Of a stretch of DNA of 64,000 nt, positions 1 to 9,124 are shown in pieces (the first letter of the stretch is position 1; each line of letters starts with the position of its first letter). The notes beneath the pieces were generated by a model, which ran no database searches, was not told the origin of the DNA, and worked only from the letters and a program-made list of their open reading frames with translations. This stretch comes from Tardiphaga sp051811025 (GTDB lineage: Bacteria > Pseudomonadota > Alphaproteobacteria > Rhizobiales > Xanthobacteraceae), in contig NZ_JBPWQE010000001.1 of NCBI RefSeq assembly GCF_051811025.1, forward strand, positions 4,278,001 to 4,342,000, in the 5' to 3' direction. The position numbers and the translations under genes are program-made.

Positions 1-1249
1 CCTGACCTGATCCATCCGATGTCGGTGGCAGATAAGGCGTTCCGAAAACCTCGACCGGCACCTTGTCGCGGAACGACTCCAACAGTGCGATCTCTTCCGG
101 CGACGGCACGCCGGTCGCCATCAGGTCAGAGTTCTGGAACGGCGACACCGTGCGCACATAGGCGCCATACATGATGGTCTTGTTGGTCCATTCGAAATCG
201 AATGCGTTACCGAGCGCCTCGCGCACGCGCGGATCCTTGAACTTGGCGCGGCGTGTGTTGAGGAACCAGCCCTGCGCACCGGACGGTGTGTCGTCGGGCA
301 GCATCTCCTGCTTGACCCGGCCATCCTTCACCGCCGGGAAATCGTAGCGCGTGTTCCAGATGCGCGACGTGAACTCCTCGCGATACAGATAATTGCGGCC
401 GGTGAAACCTTCGAAAGCCACGTCGCGGTCGCGATAAAAATCGAACCGCACCGTATCGAAATTGTAGCTGCCCCGGTTGACCGGAAGGTCTGCGGCCCAC
501 CAGTCCTTCACGCGGTCGAATTCGATGTAACGCCCGACCTCGAAGCGCCCGACCTTGTAAGGCCCGCTACCGAGCGGCGTCTCCAGCGACGTCTCATCGA
601 ATGCGCGCTTATCGTAATAGGCCTGCGAGAAAATCGGCATGCCTGCAACGAACAGCGGCACGTCGCGGCCGCGCTTCTCGGCGAATGTCACCACCAGCGT
701 CAGGTCGTCTACGGCCTCGGCCTTCACCATGTCGCGCATCTGCTGCGTGATGATGGGATGGCCCTTGGTCTTGAGGACCGTCAATGAGAATGCCGCATCG
801 CGCGCGGTCAGTTTGCTGCCGTCATGGAAGCGCGCCTCCGGCCGAAGCGTAAAACGATAGGTCAGGCCATCGGCGGAAATTTGGACGGTCTTTGCCACCA
901 GACCATACATCGCATCGGGCTCGTCGCCGGCGCGCACCATCAGCGGCGCGAACGTCATGCCCATGCCCTGCGCGCCGTCGCCCTTCAGAACATAGGCGTT
1001 CAGCGAATTGAAGGTCTGGAACGACTGGTTGAATGCACGGCTCGACGGCACCGTCGAGAAGGCGCCGCCCTTCGGCGCCTTGACGTTGACGTAGTCGAAA
1101 TTCGGAAAATCGGCCGGATATTTCAGATCGCCAAAGGCGGAGATGCCGTGGGCCTCGCTCGGCGCTTGCGCCAAAGCGGGGCTGAAGCGTGAGGCCGCGA
1201 TGGCGCCGATCCCGAGACCCAGCACGTGCCGACGATTGAGCTGCGCCAT
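1..1249 (-). CDS. Peptide/opine-type ABC transporter substrate-binding protein, C-terminus cut by window edge
   Basis: The reading frame is open from an ATG at 1249 to the left edge, so about 416 residues are seen and the C-terminus is missing. The N-terminus carries a twin-arginine type signal (Asn-Arg-Arg-His-Val-Leu, then a hydrophobic stretch ending Ala-Leu-Ala-Gln-Ala), so periplasmic export is expected. Next comes an FGDLKYPADF...FDYVN.KAPKGG block, which closely matches the same block in the neighbouring 1264-3165 protein. Both fit the family 5 (YejA-like) solute-binding proteins of oligopeptide or microcin-C type importers. The stop of the upstream gene at 1264 leaves about 14 bp, so the two are probably one transcript. 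The permeases would lie beyond position 1. The substrate is not known. Confidence 0.85.
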   Translation of the reverse strand, partial: MAQLNRRHVLGLGIGAIAASRFSPALAQAPSEAHGISAFGDLKYPADFPNFDYVNVKAPKGGAFSTVPSSRAFNQSFQTFNSLNAYVLKGDGAQGMGMTFAPLMVRAGDEPDAMYGLVAKTVQISADGLTYRFTLRPEARFHDGSKLTARDAAFSLTVLKTKGHPIITQQMRDMVKAEAVDDLTLVVTFAEKRGRDVPLFVAGMPIFSQAYYDKRAFDETSLETPLGSGPYKVGRFEVGRYIEFDRVKDWWAADLPVNRGSYNFDTVRFDFYRDRDVAFEGFTGRNYLYREEFTSRIWNTRYDFPAVKDGRVKQEMLPDDTPSGAQGWFLNTRRAKFKDPRVREALGNAFDFEWTNKTIMYGAYVRTVSPFQNSDLMATGVPSPEEIALLESFRDKVPVEVFGTPYLPPTSDGSGQ

Positions 1250-1263
1250 GCGCGATGTGCTCC

Positions 1264-3165
1264 TCAAGAGCGCTTGCCGATCTTGGCGGCCTTGTCGGCG
1301 TCGTACCACCAGATGGCGGGGAAACCCGACTGCCCGTATTTCGGTGGCTCAGGCGGACGACCGAAGCGATCCCAGCGCGCGGTGCGGACCTTGTTGTAGG
1401 TCCATTGCGGCACCACGAAGTTGTTCCACAGCAGCACACGATCCAGCGCCTTGGTCGCAGCGACGAGATCGTTGCGGTCCTTGGTGAAGATCACGCGATC
1501 GATCAGCTTGTCGATGGCAGGATTCTTGATGCCGATGATGTTGCGCGAGCCGGCCATATCGGCAGCCTGCGAGCCCCAGAATTCACGCTGCTCATTGCCG
1601 GGCGACAGCGACTCCGGCCAGGACGACACGACGACGTCGAAATCCCAGGTCCGCAGCCGGTTCTCATATTGCGTAGCGTCGATGGTGCGAACGGACACGC
1701 CAATGCCGAGACGTTCCAGCGACGGCTTGAAGAACAGCATCACGCGCTCGAAAGAGGGATCCTCGCCGAGCAATTCGAGTTCGAACGGCGCACCAGTCTT
1801 GGCATTGACCAGTTTGCGGTCACGGACTTCGTAACCCGCTTCCTTGAACAGTTGCAGCGCTTCGCGCAGATTGCCGCGCACATTTTCAGCACTGCCGCCG
1901 ACCGGATTCGTATACGGCTTGGTGAACACTCCCGGCGGCACCTCGGCGCGCACCGTCTCCAGAATCTCCAGCTCCTTGCCTTCCGGCAGACCGGACGACG
2001 CGAGTTCGGTGCCATCGAAATAGCTGGAGATGCGCTTGTACTGACCAAAGAAGATCTGCTTGTTCATCTCCTCGAAATCGAACGCAAAATTCAGCGCGCG
2101 GCGAACACGCGCATCCTTGAACTTGTCGCGGCGAATGTTGAGCGCAAAGCCCTGCATGATGCCGGACGAACGATTCAGAAATTCCTCGAGCAGCACCTTC
2201 TTCTCGGCCACTGCGGGGAAGTCATAGGCCGTCGCCCAGTTCTTCGCGCTGTTCTCGGTGCGCCAGTCGACCTGATCGCCCTTGAAAGCTTCGAGCGCGA
2301 CGGTGCCGTCGCGGAAATATTCGTAGCGCAACTCATCGAAGTTGTAACGGCCGACATTCACGTTGAGGTCGCGGCCCCAATAGTCCTTCACGCGCTCCAC
2401 CGACACCGAACGGCCCGGCACGAACTCCTTGATGCGATAAGCGGCACTACCAAGCGGCGTCTCAAGCGTGGTGCTGCCGATGTCGCGCTTGGCGCCGGAA
2501 GCATTGGTGCCTTCCCACCAATGCTTGGGCAGCACGGTGAGCTGGCCGACGATCTGCGGCAGTTCACGGTTGCCGGGCGCATCGAAGGTGAATTTGATCT
2601 CGCGCTCGCCGACCTTCTCGGCCTTCACCACATGGCGGTAATATGCGGAATATTGCGGGTGATACTTCTTGAAGGACTCCAGCGAGAAGATCACATCCTC
2701 TGGAGTCACCGGCTTGCCATCATGCCACCTGGCATTCGCACGCAACCGATAGGACACCCAGGAGTAATCCTCGGGATGGCTGACGGCTTCCGCGAGCAGA
2801 CCATATTCGGTCGAGACCTCGTCCAGCGATCCTGTCGTAAGGGACTCGTAGATCAGCCCGACGGCGCCGGCGATGTTGCCCTTCACGCCAGCCACCGCGA
2901 TGTTGAAATTGTCGAAGGTGCCGATCGCGATCTGGCGGACGGTGCCGCCCTTGGGCGCTTCCGGATTGACGTAGTCGAAGCGCTTGAACTCCGCCGGATA
3001 CTTGATCTCCCCGAACAGCGACAGCGCATGGCGCCATTCTGCACCTTTAGCCGTAGACTGGGCACTTGCTGCGTCGATGACGGAGAGGCTGCCCGCACCA
3101 CCGATGACAGGGGCAAGTGCGGCGAAGGCGCTGGTCTGGAGAAGGCGGCGTCGGGAAATCGTCAA
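1264..3165 (-). CDS. Peptide/opine-type ABC transporter substrate-binding protein (family 5, YejA-like)
   Basis: A full-length periplasmic solute-binding protein of about 633 residues, paralogous to its downstream neighbour. I chose the TTG at 3165 as start. It puts a Tat motif (Ser-Arg-Arg-Arg-Leu-Leu) at residue 4, has AGGA about 10 nt upstream, and makes a normal-length signal peptide ending near Ala-Ser-Ala-Gln. A GTG at 3258 would add 31 residues with no family character. The mature part has the FGEIKYPAEF and PEAPKGG blocks, then a typical family 5 body with HDGKPVTPEDV and WGRDLNVNVGRYNFD. It is likely the first binding protein of a two-binding-protein import system. The substrate (oligopeptide, opine or microcin-like) cannot be read from sequence. 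Confidence 0.88.
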   Translation of the reverse strand: MTISRRRLLQTSAFAALAPVIGGAGSLSVIDAASAQSTAKGAEWRHALSLFGEIKYPAEFKRFDYVNPEAPKGGTVRQIAIGTFDNFNIAVAGVKGNIAGAVGLIYESLTTGSLDEVSTEYGLLAEAVSHPEDYSWVSYRLRANARWHDGKPVTPEDVIFSLESFKKYHPQYSAYYRHVVKAEKVGEREIKFTFDAPGNRELPQIVGQLTVLPKHWWEGTNASGAKRDIGSTTLETPLGSAAYRIKEFVPGRSVSVERVKDYWGRDLNVNVGRYNFDELRYEYFRDGTVALEAFKGDQVDWRTENSAKNWATAYDFPAVAEKKVLLEEFLNRSSGIMQGFALNIRRDKFKDARVRRALNFAFDFEEMNKQIFFGQYKRISSYFDGTELASSGLPEGKELEILETVRAEVPPGVFTKPYTNPVGGSAENVRGNLREALQLFKEAGYEVRDRKLVNAKTGAPFELELLGEDPSFERVMLFFKPSLERLGIGVSVRTIDATQYENRLRTWDFDVVVSSWPESLSPGNEQREFWGSQAADMAGSRNIIGIKNPAIDKLIDRVIFTKDRNDLVAATKALDRVLLWNNFVVPQWTYNKVRTARWDRFGRPPEPPKYGQSGFPAIWWYDADKAAKIGKRS

Positions 3166-3329
3166 TGTGCTGAATCCTGTGAACCGAAGCAGTCTATTAG
3201 AACGGTCATATAAGGCGAGGGTTCGACCGATTATGCCGGCTTTTCCGCAGGATACCACCCGTCATGCCGGTTGCATCCTAACGCGTTGCGGCCAAACGTC
3301 CCGCTTAAGCTTTGGTAATGCAGATACGA

Positions 3330-3356
3330 AAACGGCCAGGCTGAGCCTGGCCGTTT
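3330..3356 (-). terminator. Rho-independent terminator after the cytochrome c gene
   Basis: Twelve-base arms AAACGGCCAGGC (3330-3341) and GCCTGGCCGTTT (3345-3356) pair perfectly around a 3-nt loop. The stem is GC-rich in the middle and its A/T ends supply the U-run. It lies 44 bp past the stop of the 3400-3948 gene and before the promoter of the binding-protein genes. Confidence 0.8.
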
Positions 3357-3399
3357 AATCGATGATAAATTACCAAGGAACAGCGTTACAACACCGTCC

Positions 3400-3948
3400 T
3401 CATTTCGCTGCAGTGGGCAGCGGCACCGGCTTATCGGCGAGAGTTGCCAGATAGGCGATCACGTCGGCGCGCTCGCTATCCTTTTGAATGCCGGCGAAGC
3501 CCATGGCCGTGCCCGGCACGGTGCCCTTCGGATTGGCGATAAACTTGTTCAGCTCCTCGAAGGTCCAGGTGCCGCCCTTGGCCTTCATGCCCGCCGAGAA
3601 GTTGAACCCGGCCTTACCTTCGCCCACCTTCTCATTGACGACGCCGAACAGGTTCGGGCCAACGCGGTTCGGGCCGCCCTTTTCGAACGTATGGCAGGCG
3701 GCGCACTTCTTGGCTGCGGTTGAGCCCTTCTCGACCGAAGCGGTCTGCAGCAGCTTCTCGATCGGTTCGGACGGCGCGGCAGCAGCCTTGGCACCACCGG
3801 CAGCCTCTTCCTTCACGGCGATATCAAAGCCGGGCTTTTCCATATGCTTCGGTGAAAACACGGCCTGTGCGGTGAAATTCGTCACCATCAGAACCAGGCA
3901 GGTGCCGAGAATGGCACCCATAATCTTGTTGAGTTCGAAGGAGTCCAT
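3400..3948 (-). CDS. cycM: Membrane-anchored cytochrome c (CycM/c552 type)
   Basis: A class I c-type cytochrome of 182 residues. An uncleaved N-terminal hydrophobic helix (about residues 8-30) anchors it in the inner membrane. An Ala/Glu-rich linker (about 45-65) follows, then the haem domain. The haem site is CAACH at residues 82-86, and Met149 in GTAMGF is the likely distal ligand. Length, anchor and the GPNLFGV and GTWTFEELNKF blocks match CycM of Bradyrhizobium, which passes electrons from the bc1 complex to aa3-type oxidase. It stands alone with its own terminator. The identity is strong; the partner oxidase is inferred from the family. Confidence 0.9.
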   Translation of the reverse strand: MDSFELNKIMGAILGTCLVLMVTNFTAQAVFSPKHMEKPGFDIAVKEEAAGGAKAAAAPSEPIEKLLQTASVEKGSTAAKKCAACHTFEKGGPNRVGPNLFGVVNEKVGEGKAGFNFSAGMKAKGGTWTFEELNKFIANPKGTVPGTAMGFAGIQKDSERADVIAYLATLADKPVPLPTAAK

Positions 3949-4156
3949 AGTCGAAAAGCCCCACGCCGTTTTAGGTCATTGGAAGGCCGCTCCAACGGCC
4001 TCGACACACTCAGGAATCACGTTCCTGCGGCCCTTGGGCCTGCCGTTTTGAGATAACGGTTTGCCCATCCTCTGGCAACCCGTATAAACGCCGCGCCCTT
4101 TGATGTGCATCATACTTTTCGGGGGGAAGATCACTGGAATCCAAGCCGATTTTGAC

Positions 4157-4897
4157 ATGACAGACACACGCACCCTGGTGCTCATTCCCGCCCGGATGGC
4201 GGCCACCCGCCTGCCCGGCAAGCCGCTGCTCGATATTGGCGGGCTGCCGATGATCGTGCATGTGGCGCGACGCGCCAAAGAGGCCGATCTGGGCCGTGTT
4301 GCCATCGCTACCGATACGGCCGACATTGCGGATGCCGTTAAAGCCCACGGTTTCGAGGCGGTCATGACCTCCCCGGACCACCCGTCGGGGTCCGACCGGA
4401 TTTTTGAGGCCCTGTGCAAGCTCGATCCGGCCGGACAAGTCCAGACCATCGTCAATGTCCAGGGCGACCTGCCCACCATTCCGCCCGGCGACATTAGCGC
4501 CGCGGTGCGCCTGCTCGACGACCCCGCGGTCGATATCGCGACCCTGGCGACCGAGATCCACAAGGATGACGAACATACCAATCCGAGCGTGGTGAAGCTG
4601 GTCGGCTCGCCGGCCGGACCCGACCGGCTGCGTGCGCTGTATTTCACCCGGGCCACGGCGCCCTATGGCGACGGGCCCCGCTACCATCACATCGGGCTTT
4701 ATGCCTATCGGCGCGCCGCGCTCGAGGCCTTCGTCAAACTCGCGCCGTCGACGCTGGAGCTCCGCGAAAAGCTCGAACAGTTGCGCGCACTTGAGGCCGG
4801 CATGCGGATCGACGCCGCCATCGTCGATAGCGTCCCGCTCGGCGTCGATACACCGGCGGATCTCGAAACTGCCCGCCGACTGCTGGCAAATAACTGA
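4157..4897 (+). CDS. kdsB: 3-deoxy-manno-octulosonate cytidylyltransferase
   Basis: This enzyme activates Kdo with CTP to form CMP-Kdo for lipopolysaccharide core synthesis in the cytoplasm. The protein has 246 residues from the ATG at 4157, a normal KdsB length. The nucleotidyltransferase signature IPARMAATRLPGKPL lies at the N-terminus. Conserved blocks HPSGSDRIFEA, NVQGDLP and HHIGLYAYRR follow. An in-frame ATG at 4100 would add 19 unrelated residues and was not used. Its stop directly abuts the next reading frame, so kdsB and pheA are probably co-transcribed. Confidence 0.95.
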   Translation: MTDTRTLVLIPARMAATRLPGKPLLDIGGLPMIVHVARRAKEADLGRVAIATDTADIADAVKAHGFEAVMTSPDHPSGSDRIFEALCKLDPAGQVQTIVNVQGDLPTIPPGDISAAVRLLDDPAVDIATLATEIHKDDEHTNPSVVKLVGSPAGPDRLRALYFTRATAPYGDGPRYHHIGLYAYRRAALEAFVKLAPSTLELREKLEQLRALEAGMRIDAAIVDSVPLGVDTPADLETARRLLANN

Positions 4898-4918
4898 GTG
4901 ACTGATACAAGACCCGCC

Positions 4919-5791
4919 ATGACCATTCCCAAAAATCAGATCATGAAGATAGCATTCCAGGGCGAGCCCGGCGCCAATTCCCATATCGCCATCGTCGAGG
5001 CGTTTCCGAATGCCGAGCCGCTGCCCTGCGCCACCTTCGAGGATGCGCTGGCAGCTATCGCTTCGGGCGAGGCCGATCTCGGTATGATCCCGATCGAGAA
5101 CTCGATCGCCGGCCGCGTCGCCGACATCCATCATTTGCTGCCGCAGTCGGGCCTACATATCGTCGGCGAGTGGTTTCTGCCCATTCACCACCAAATGATG
5201 GCGCTGCCCGGCGCGAAGCTCACCGACATCAAGACGGTGGAGAGCCATGTCCACGCGCTCGGCCAATGCCGCCGCATCATTCGCAAGCTCGGCATCAAGG
5301 CCATCGTCGCGGCCGACACCGCAGGTTCGGCACGCACCGTTGCCGAGCGCGGCGATAAGAGCTGCGCCTCATTGGCCTCCCGCCTAGCTGCCGATATCTA
5401 CGGGCTCGAAATTCTTGCCGAGGACGTCGAGGACGAGGATCACAACACGACGCGCTTCGTGATCCTGTCGAAGGACGCCAAATGGGCGCTGCAGGGCTCC
5501 GATCCGCTGGTCACCAGTTTTGTTTTCCGCGTCCGCAACCTTCCTGCGGCGCTCTACAAGGCCCTCGGCGGCTTCGCCACCAACGGCGTCAACATGACCA
5601 AGCTGGAAAGCTACATGGTCGATGGTGAGTTCTTCGCCACGCAGTTCTATGCCGATGTCGACGGTCATCCGGATGACCGTAGCCTCGCTTTCGCGCTCGA
5701 AGAGCTGAAGTTCTTCTCACGCGAATTCAGGATCGTCGGCGTCTATCCGGCTCATCCATTCCGCGCGACCTTCGGCGAACCGACCTCGTAA
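4919..5791 (+). CDS. pheA: Prephenate dehydratase
   Basis: This enzyme converts prephenate to phenylpyruvate in phenylalanine synthesis. It is the monofunctional form without a chorismate mutase domain, 290 residues from the ATG at 4919. The periplasmic-binding-like dehydratase domain starts with IAFQGEPGANSH, contains IPIENSIAGRV, and has the catalytic NTTRF motif in DEDHNTTRFVIL. A C-terminal ACT domain (about residues 200-280, with ESYMVDGEF) gives the expected feedback regulation by phenylalanine. A GTG at 4898, right after the kdsB stop, and an ATG at 4943 are alternative starts; family proteins begin close to MKIAFQGE. Confidence 0.94.
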   Translation: MTIPKNQIMKIAFQGEPGANSHIAIVEAFPNAEPLPCATFEDALAAIASGEADLGMIPIENSIAGRVADIHHLLPQSGLHIVGEWFLPIHHQMMALPGAKLTDIKTVESHVHALGQCRRIIRKLGIKAIVAADTAGSARTVAERGDKSCASLASRLAADIYGLEILAEDVEDEDHNTTRFVILSKDAKWALQGSDPLVTSFVFRVRNLPAALYKALGGFATNGVNMTKLESYMVDGEFFATQFYADVDGHPDDRSLAFALEELKFFSREFRIVGVYPAHPFRATFGEPTS

Positions 5792-5801
5792 CCGGTCAGT
5801 T

Positions 5802-6212
5802 TCAGGACGACGCCGGCCGGACGTGATCGGTCAGCGCATGCGTCGCTGCCATGGGCGATCCGGGCAGGAATAGCTGAACCGGACGGATTTCATAGACTGC
5901 AGTCGGATTGACGCGGCGCAGATCGCGCGCGGTCGCGATGGCGTCTTCACGGGTCGCACGATCGACCACATAGAAACCGAGCAATTGCTCCTTGGTCTCG
6001 GCAAAGGGCCCGTCGATGACCACGCCAGAGCCGGGTCCGCGCAGGGTGAACGCGCCCTTGGTGCCGCCCAGCCGCGCAGCCGGCCCCATCTGACCATCGG
6101 CTGTCAGCTTCTCATGAAGCCCGTGAAGATTGGCCATCACGGCAGTGTCTTCATCGGCCGTCCAGGACGTGACAACATCTTCGACGTGATAGGCGAGAAT
6201 TGCATAGAGCAT
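5802..6212 (-). CDS. YCII-family (DGPF domain) protein
   Basis: A 136-residue single-domain protein of the YCII/DGPF ferredoxin-like fold. It begins MLYAILAYHVEDV and carries the hallmark VIDGPFAETKEQLLGF at about residues 65-80. The biochemical role of such stand-alone proteins is mostly unknown; in many actinobacteria and rhizobia they sit near ECF sigma factors, but none is visible here. GAGG lies 8 nt upstream of the ATG. It is convergent with pheA, with 10 bp between stops, and reads in the same direction as the VOC and luciferase-like genes upstream. Confidence 0.85.
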   Translation of the reverse strand: MLYAILAYHVEDVVTSWTADEDTAVMANLHGLHEKLTADGQMGPAARLGGTKGAFTLRGPGSGVVIDGPFAETKEQLLGFYVVDRATREDAIATARDLRRVNPTAVYEIRPVQLFLPGSPMAATHALTDHVRPASS

Positions 6213-6290
6213 GGATTTTACCTCGTGTGGTGACGGCGCCGATCCAAGGACGTTTCGGTAATCCCTATCCCGACATTGCCTCTCGAAACT

Positions 6291-6737
6291 TTACGATGCC
6301 TCGCAGATTGACGAATCCACCGCAACCAACTCGACGATATTGCCGTCTGGATCGGTGATATAAATGGAGCGCCAGCCGGTCCATCGGTGTTCGTAGGTGT
6401 TCGGCTTGAAACCCGCTTTCGTCAGGGCATCGAGAGCAGGCTGATAGTCCGATAACGCAATCTCCAGCGCAAAGTGATGCAGCGTGGGCGCCCGCAAATC
6501 GGGAGCCAACCAGTCCGTGTTGTCACGATTGGATGGCTGATCGACCCTGAAAAGACCGATGATGCGGTGATGGCCTTCAAAGCCATCCTCTACTTTGAGA
6601 AATACAATCCGATCGTCGAAGGCGCGCAGCAGACTAAGGCCTAGAACATCTCGATAGAAACTGATCGCGCGCGGCATATCGCTGACACGCAAAACGACTT
6701 CGCCAAGGCCACGCGGCCTCACCAGAGGTGCCATCAT
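6291..6737 (-). CDS. VOC-superfamily (glyoxalase/ring-cleavage dioxygenase-like) protein
   Basis: A 148-residue protein with one vicinal-oxygen-chelate domain. LGEVVLRVSDMPRAISFYRDVLGL opens the first beta-alpha-beta-beta-beta module, and HHFALEIALSDY plus YITDPDGNIVELV close the second. His in LHHFALE and Glu in NIVELV sit where metal ligands are usual. Substrate specificity (glyoxalase, fosfomycin resistance or catechol dioxygenase) cannot be told from one domain. An ATG-ATG pair makes the start uncertain by one codon. It lies 40 bp downstream of the luciferase-like gene and may share its transcript. Confidence 0.82.
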   Translation of the reverse strand: MMAPLVRPRGLGEVVLRVSDMPRAISFYRDVLGLSLLRAFDDRIVFLKVEDGFEGHHRIIGLFRVDQPSNRDNTDWLAPDLRAPTLHHFALEIALSDYQPALDALTKAGFKPNTYEHRWTGWRSIYITDPDGNIVELVAVDSSICEAS

Positions 6738-6776
6738 CCCCTCCCATTGTCGCGGCGCTCGCTGACCTCGCTGCGC

Positions 6777-7793
6777 CTAGGCTGCTGCTCTCTGCAATTG
6801 AAATACATCCGCCAACAGACCATAGGACCGCTTCCGCGCCTCATGATCGTACATCGCGGTGATCACCATCAGCTCATCGGCCTGACATTGGTTGATAAGC
6901 GGCCGCAGTTTTTCCATCACCGTCGCCGGACTGCCGACGAACAATCGCGAACGATTGCGCGCGATCTTGATCTTTTCGCTGTCGCTATAGGGATAGGCCA
7001 GTGCCTCCTCGACGCTCGGCAGCGGCGCATATTCGCCGCGGTCGCGGCGAAGGCGATTGAGGTCGGCTGACGAGGCCAGCCGCTCGGCCTCGGCATCCGT
7101 CTCCGCACAAATCACCGCGACGGCGAGAATCGCGTGCGGCACCTGCCGCCAGCCGGAGGACTTGAAGCGCGCGCGGTAGTGCACCATCGCGTCGGCGGCG
7201 GCGTGGGACGCAAAATGGTGGGCGAAGGCGAAGCCCATGCCGACCTGCGCAGCCAGATCCGAACTGTAGTCGCTGGAGCCGAGCAGCCAGAGCGGCGGTA
7301 GCGGCACGTCATTGGGCATCGCCACGACGTTGTTATAAGGATGACCTTCCGGAAATTGCCGTGTCTCCCACAGCACCAGCTCGCTCAGTCGCTCGAGGAA
7401 ATCATCAACCTCGCGGCCGGCGAGACGGTTACGCAACGCATAGGCCGTCGCGCCATCGGTGCCCGGCGCACGGCCGAGGCCGAGATCGATCCGGCCGGGA
7501 AACAGCGCCTCCAGCATCTTGAAGCGCTCGGCCACCATCAGCGGCGCATGGTTTGGCAGCATCACGCCGCCGGAGCCGACGCGGATATGCTGCGTCACCG
7601 CTGCGATCTGCCCGATCATGATCTCCGGCGCCGGGCTCGCGACCGACGCCAGATTGTGGTGCTCGGCCAGCCAGTAACGGACATAGCCGAGACCATCAGC
7701 ATGTTTGGCCAGATCGATGCTGTTGCGGAGGGCCGCCGCGGGCGGCGTGCCTGACGTGACGACCGAGAGGTCGAGAATGGAGAGCGGGATCAT
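6777..7793 (-). CDS. LLM-class flavin-dependent oxidoreductase (luciferase-like)
   Basis: A 338-residue bacterial-luciferase-fold monooxygenase, probably using FMNH2 from a separate reductase. Family blocks are the N-terminal IPLSILDLSVV, YWLAEHHN (about residues 40-47), the glycine-rich VGSGGVMLPNHAPLMVAE, and GRIDLGLGRAPGTD. These match the MsnO8/YvbT subgroup, whose members are often left without an assigned substrate. It is the first gene of a reverse-strand run with the VOC and YCII genes. There is no recognisable pathway context. Confidence 0.87.
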   Translation of the reverse strand: MIPLSILDLSVVTSGTPPAAALRNSIDLAKHADGLGYVRYWLAEHHNLASVASPAPEIMIGQIAAVTQHIRVGSGGVMLPNHAPLMVAERFKMLEALFPGRIDLGLGRAPGTDGATAYALRNRLAGREVDDFLERLSELVLWETRQFPEGHPYNNVVAMPNDVPLPPLWLLGSSDYSSDLAAQVGMGFAFAHHFASHAAADAMVHYRARFKSSGWRQVPHAILAVAVICAETDAEAERLASSADLNRLRRDRGEYAPLPSVEEALAYPYSDSEKIKIARNRSRLFVGSPATVMEKLRPLINQCQADELMVITAMYDHEARKRSYGLLADVFQLQRAAA

Positions 7794-8220
7794 GGCACCA
7801 AGCTAGTGCGTCCGCACGAGAGGGCAAAGAACGTTATGGGCGACACACTCTTCCCCTCAAGCTAGCGCCAAAAGGGGGTACCAACCGTGGGACATATTGA
7901 GCAATAATTTCAAATCGAGACTACCTGCCCACATTTAGAAAACATCGTCCAAGCAGCAATCGAGAGCTAAAATAAGCAGAAATATACTCATTTTTTGTCA
8001 GATACGATGGCGCGCGCCCTCTGCCCACACATCGAGAAAAGCTTGATAATATCTGGGTCGTAAAACTGATGTTGGGCCAATTCCCACCCCAAAACTACTC
8101 TGGATGGGCTATTTCACTCCTCGGCCATAGCCTATCTTTGTGCAGCGCAGCCAAGGTCCAGGACCGGGGCGGCGCCAGATGACACCCGATACCGCCTTTG
8201 AGGCGGTGGAGTTCGACGCG
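7794..8220. other. Intergenic region with divergent promoters (luciferase-like gene / metF)
   Basis: About 430 bp without a convincing gene. The part at 7880-8070 is clearly AT-richer than the flanks, as expected for promoters. I looked for a SAM-II or cobalamin riboswitch before metF, and for a remnant of the ArsR-type regulator often found there in relatives, and could make neither out by eye. Confidence 0.5.
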
Positions 8221-9120
8221 ATGACCGAGATCAACCCGGCCACACCCACCAAGCTTCCTAATATCTCCTTCGAGTTCTTCCCGCCGAAGACCGAGGAGAT
8301 GGAACGCACCCTGTGGGACACCATCGAGCGCCTGGCGCCCCTCACCCCGTCCTTCGTCTCGGTGACCTATGGCGCCGGCGGATCGACCCGAGAGCGGACC
8401 CACGCCACCATCGTCCGCCTGCTAAAGGAAACAAACCTGACGCCTGCTGCGCATCTGACCTGCGTCGGCGCGCCGAAAAGCGAAATCGACGATGTCGTGA
8501 CCCGCTATCATGAGGCCGGCGTCCGCCACATCGTGGCGCTGCGCGGCGATCCGACCACCGGCATCGGCACGGAATATATACCGCATCCGGATGGTTACAA
8601 GACTTCTGCTGATCTGGTCGCCAGCATCCGCAACCGTTATCCCGATATCGACGTCACCGTCTCCGCCTATCCGGAGAAGCATCCGGAGAGCACCGACTTC
8701 GATGCCGACATCGATACGCTAGAGGCGAAAGTCGATGCCGGCGCGACTCGCGCTATCACCCAGGTGTTCTTCGATAACGATCTCTACTTCCGCTACCTCG
8801 ACAAGGTCCGCGCCCGCGGCATCGATATCCCGGTGCTGCCCGGCATCATGCCGATGCATAATTTCAAGCAGGCAAGAGCCTTCGTCACCCGCGCCGGCAC
8901 CACCGTGCCGTCCTGGCTCGCCGACAAGTTCGACGGCCTCGATAACGACGCCGAGACCCGCAAGCTGGTCGCCGCCACCGTGGCCGCCGGCCAGGTGCAG
9001 AAGCTCGCCAAGCAGGGCGTCTCCGATTTCCATTTTTACACGATGAACCGCGCCGATCTCGTTTTCGCCATTAGTCACCTGTTGGGCTTCCGGCCGAACG
9101 GCGCGCAGAAAGCTGCCTGA
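8221..9120 (+). CDS. metF: 5,10-methylenetetrahydrofolate reductase
   Basis: This FAD enzyme makes 5-methyl-tetrahydrofolate, the methyl donor for the next gene. From the ATG at 8221 (GGAG 9 nt upstream) the protein has 299 residues, the normal MetF length. ISFEFFPPKTEEME is the canonical N-terminal beta strand with the catalytic Glu. VTYGAGGSTRERTHA, HLTCVGAP, NIVALRGDP-like HIVALRGDP and ITQVFFDND complete the TIM-barrel signature. In-frame starts at 8140 (GTG) and 8179 (ATG) would add residues absent from the family. Its stop is 4 bp before metH, so the two form a tight operon. Confidence 0.95.
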   Translation: MTEINPATPTKLPNISFEFFPPKTEEMERTLWDTIERLAPLTPSFVSVTYGAGGSTRERTHATIVRLLKETNLTPAAHLTCVGAPKSEIDDVVTRYHEAGVRHIVALRGDPTTGIGTEYIPHPDGYKTSADLVASIRNRYPDIDVTVSAYPEKHPESTDFDADIDTLEAKVDAGATRAITQVFFDNDLYFRYLDKVRARGIDIPVLPGIMPMHNFKQARAFVTRAGTTVPSWLADKFDGLDNDAETRKLVAATVAAGQVQKLAKQGVSDFHFYTMNRADLVFAISHLLGFRPNGAQKAA

Positions 9121-9124
9121 TCAC

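Noticed and set aside
1255..3213. Long 652-codon open frame on the forward strand
   Set aside because: It is antisense to the binding-protein genes, has no family character, and arises from GC-rich codon bias.
7860..8220. Possible SAM-II or cobalamin riboswitch, or ArsR remnant, before metF
   Set aside because: No conserved core of either riboswitch and no winged-helix coding sequence could be read in the gap.
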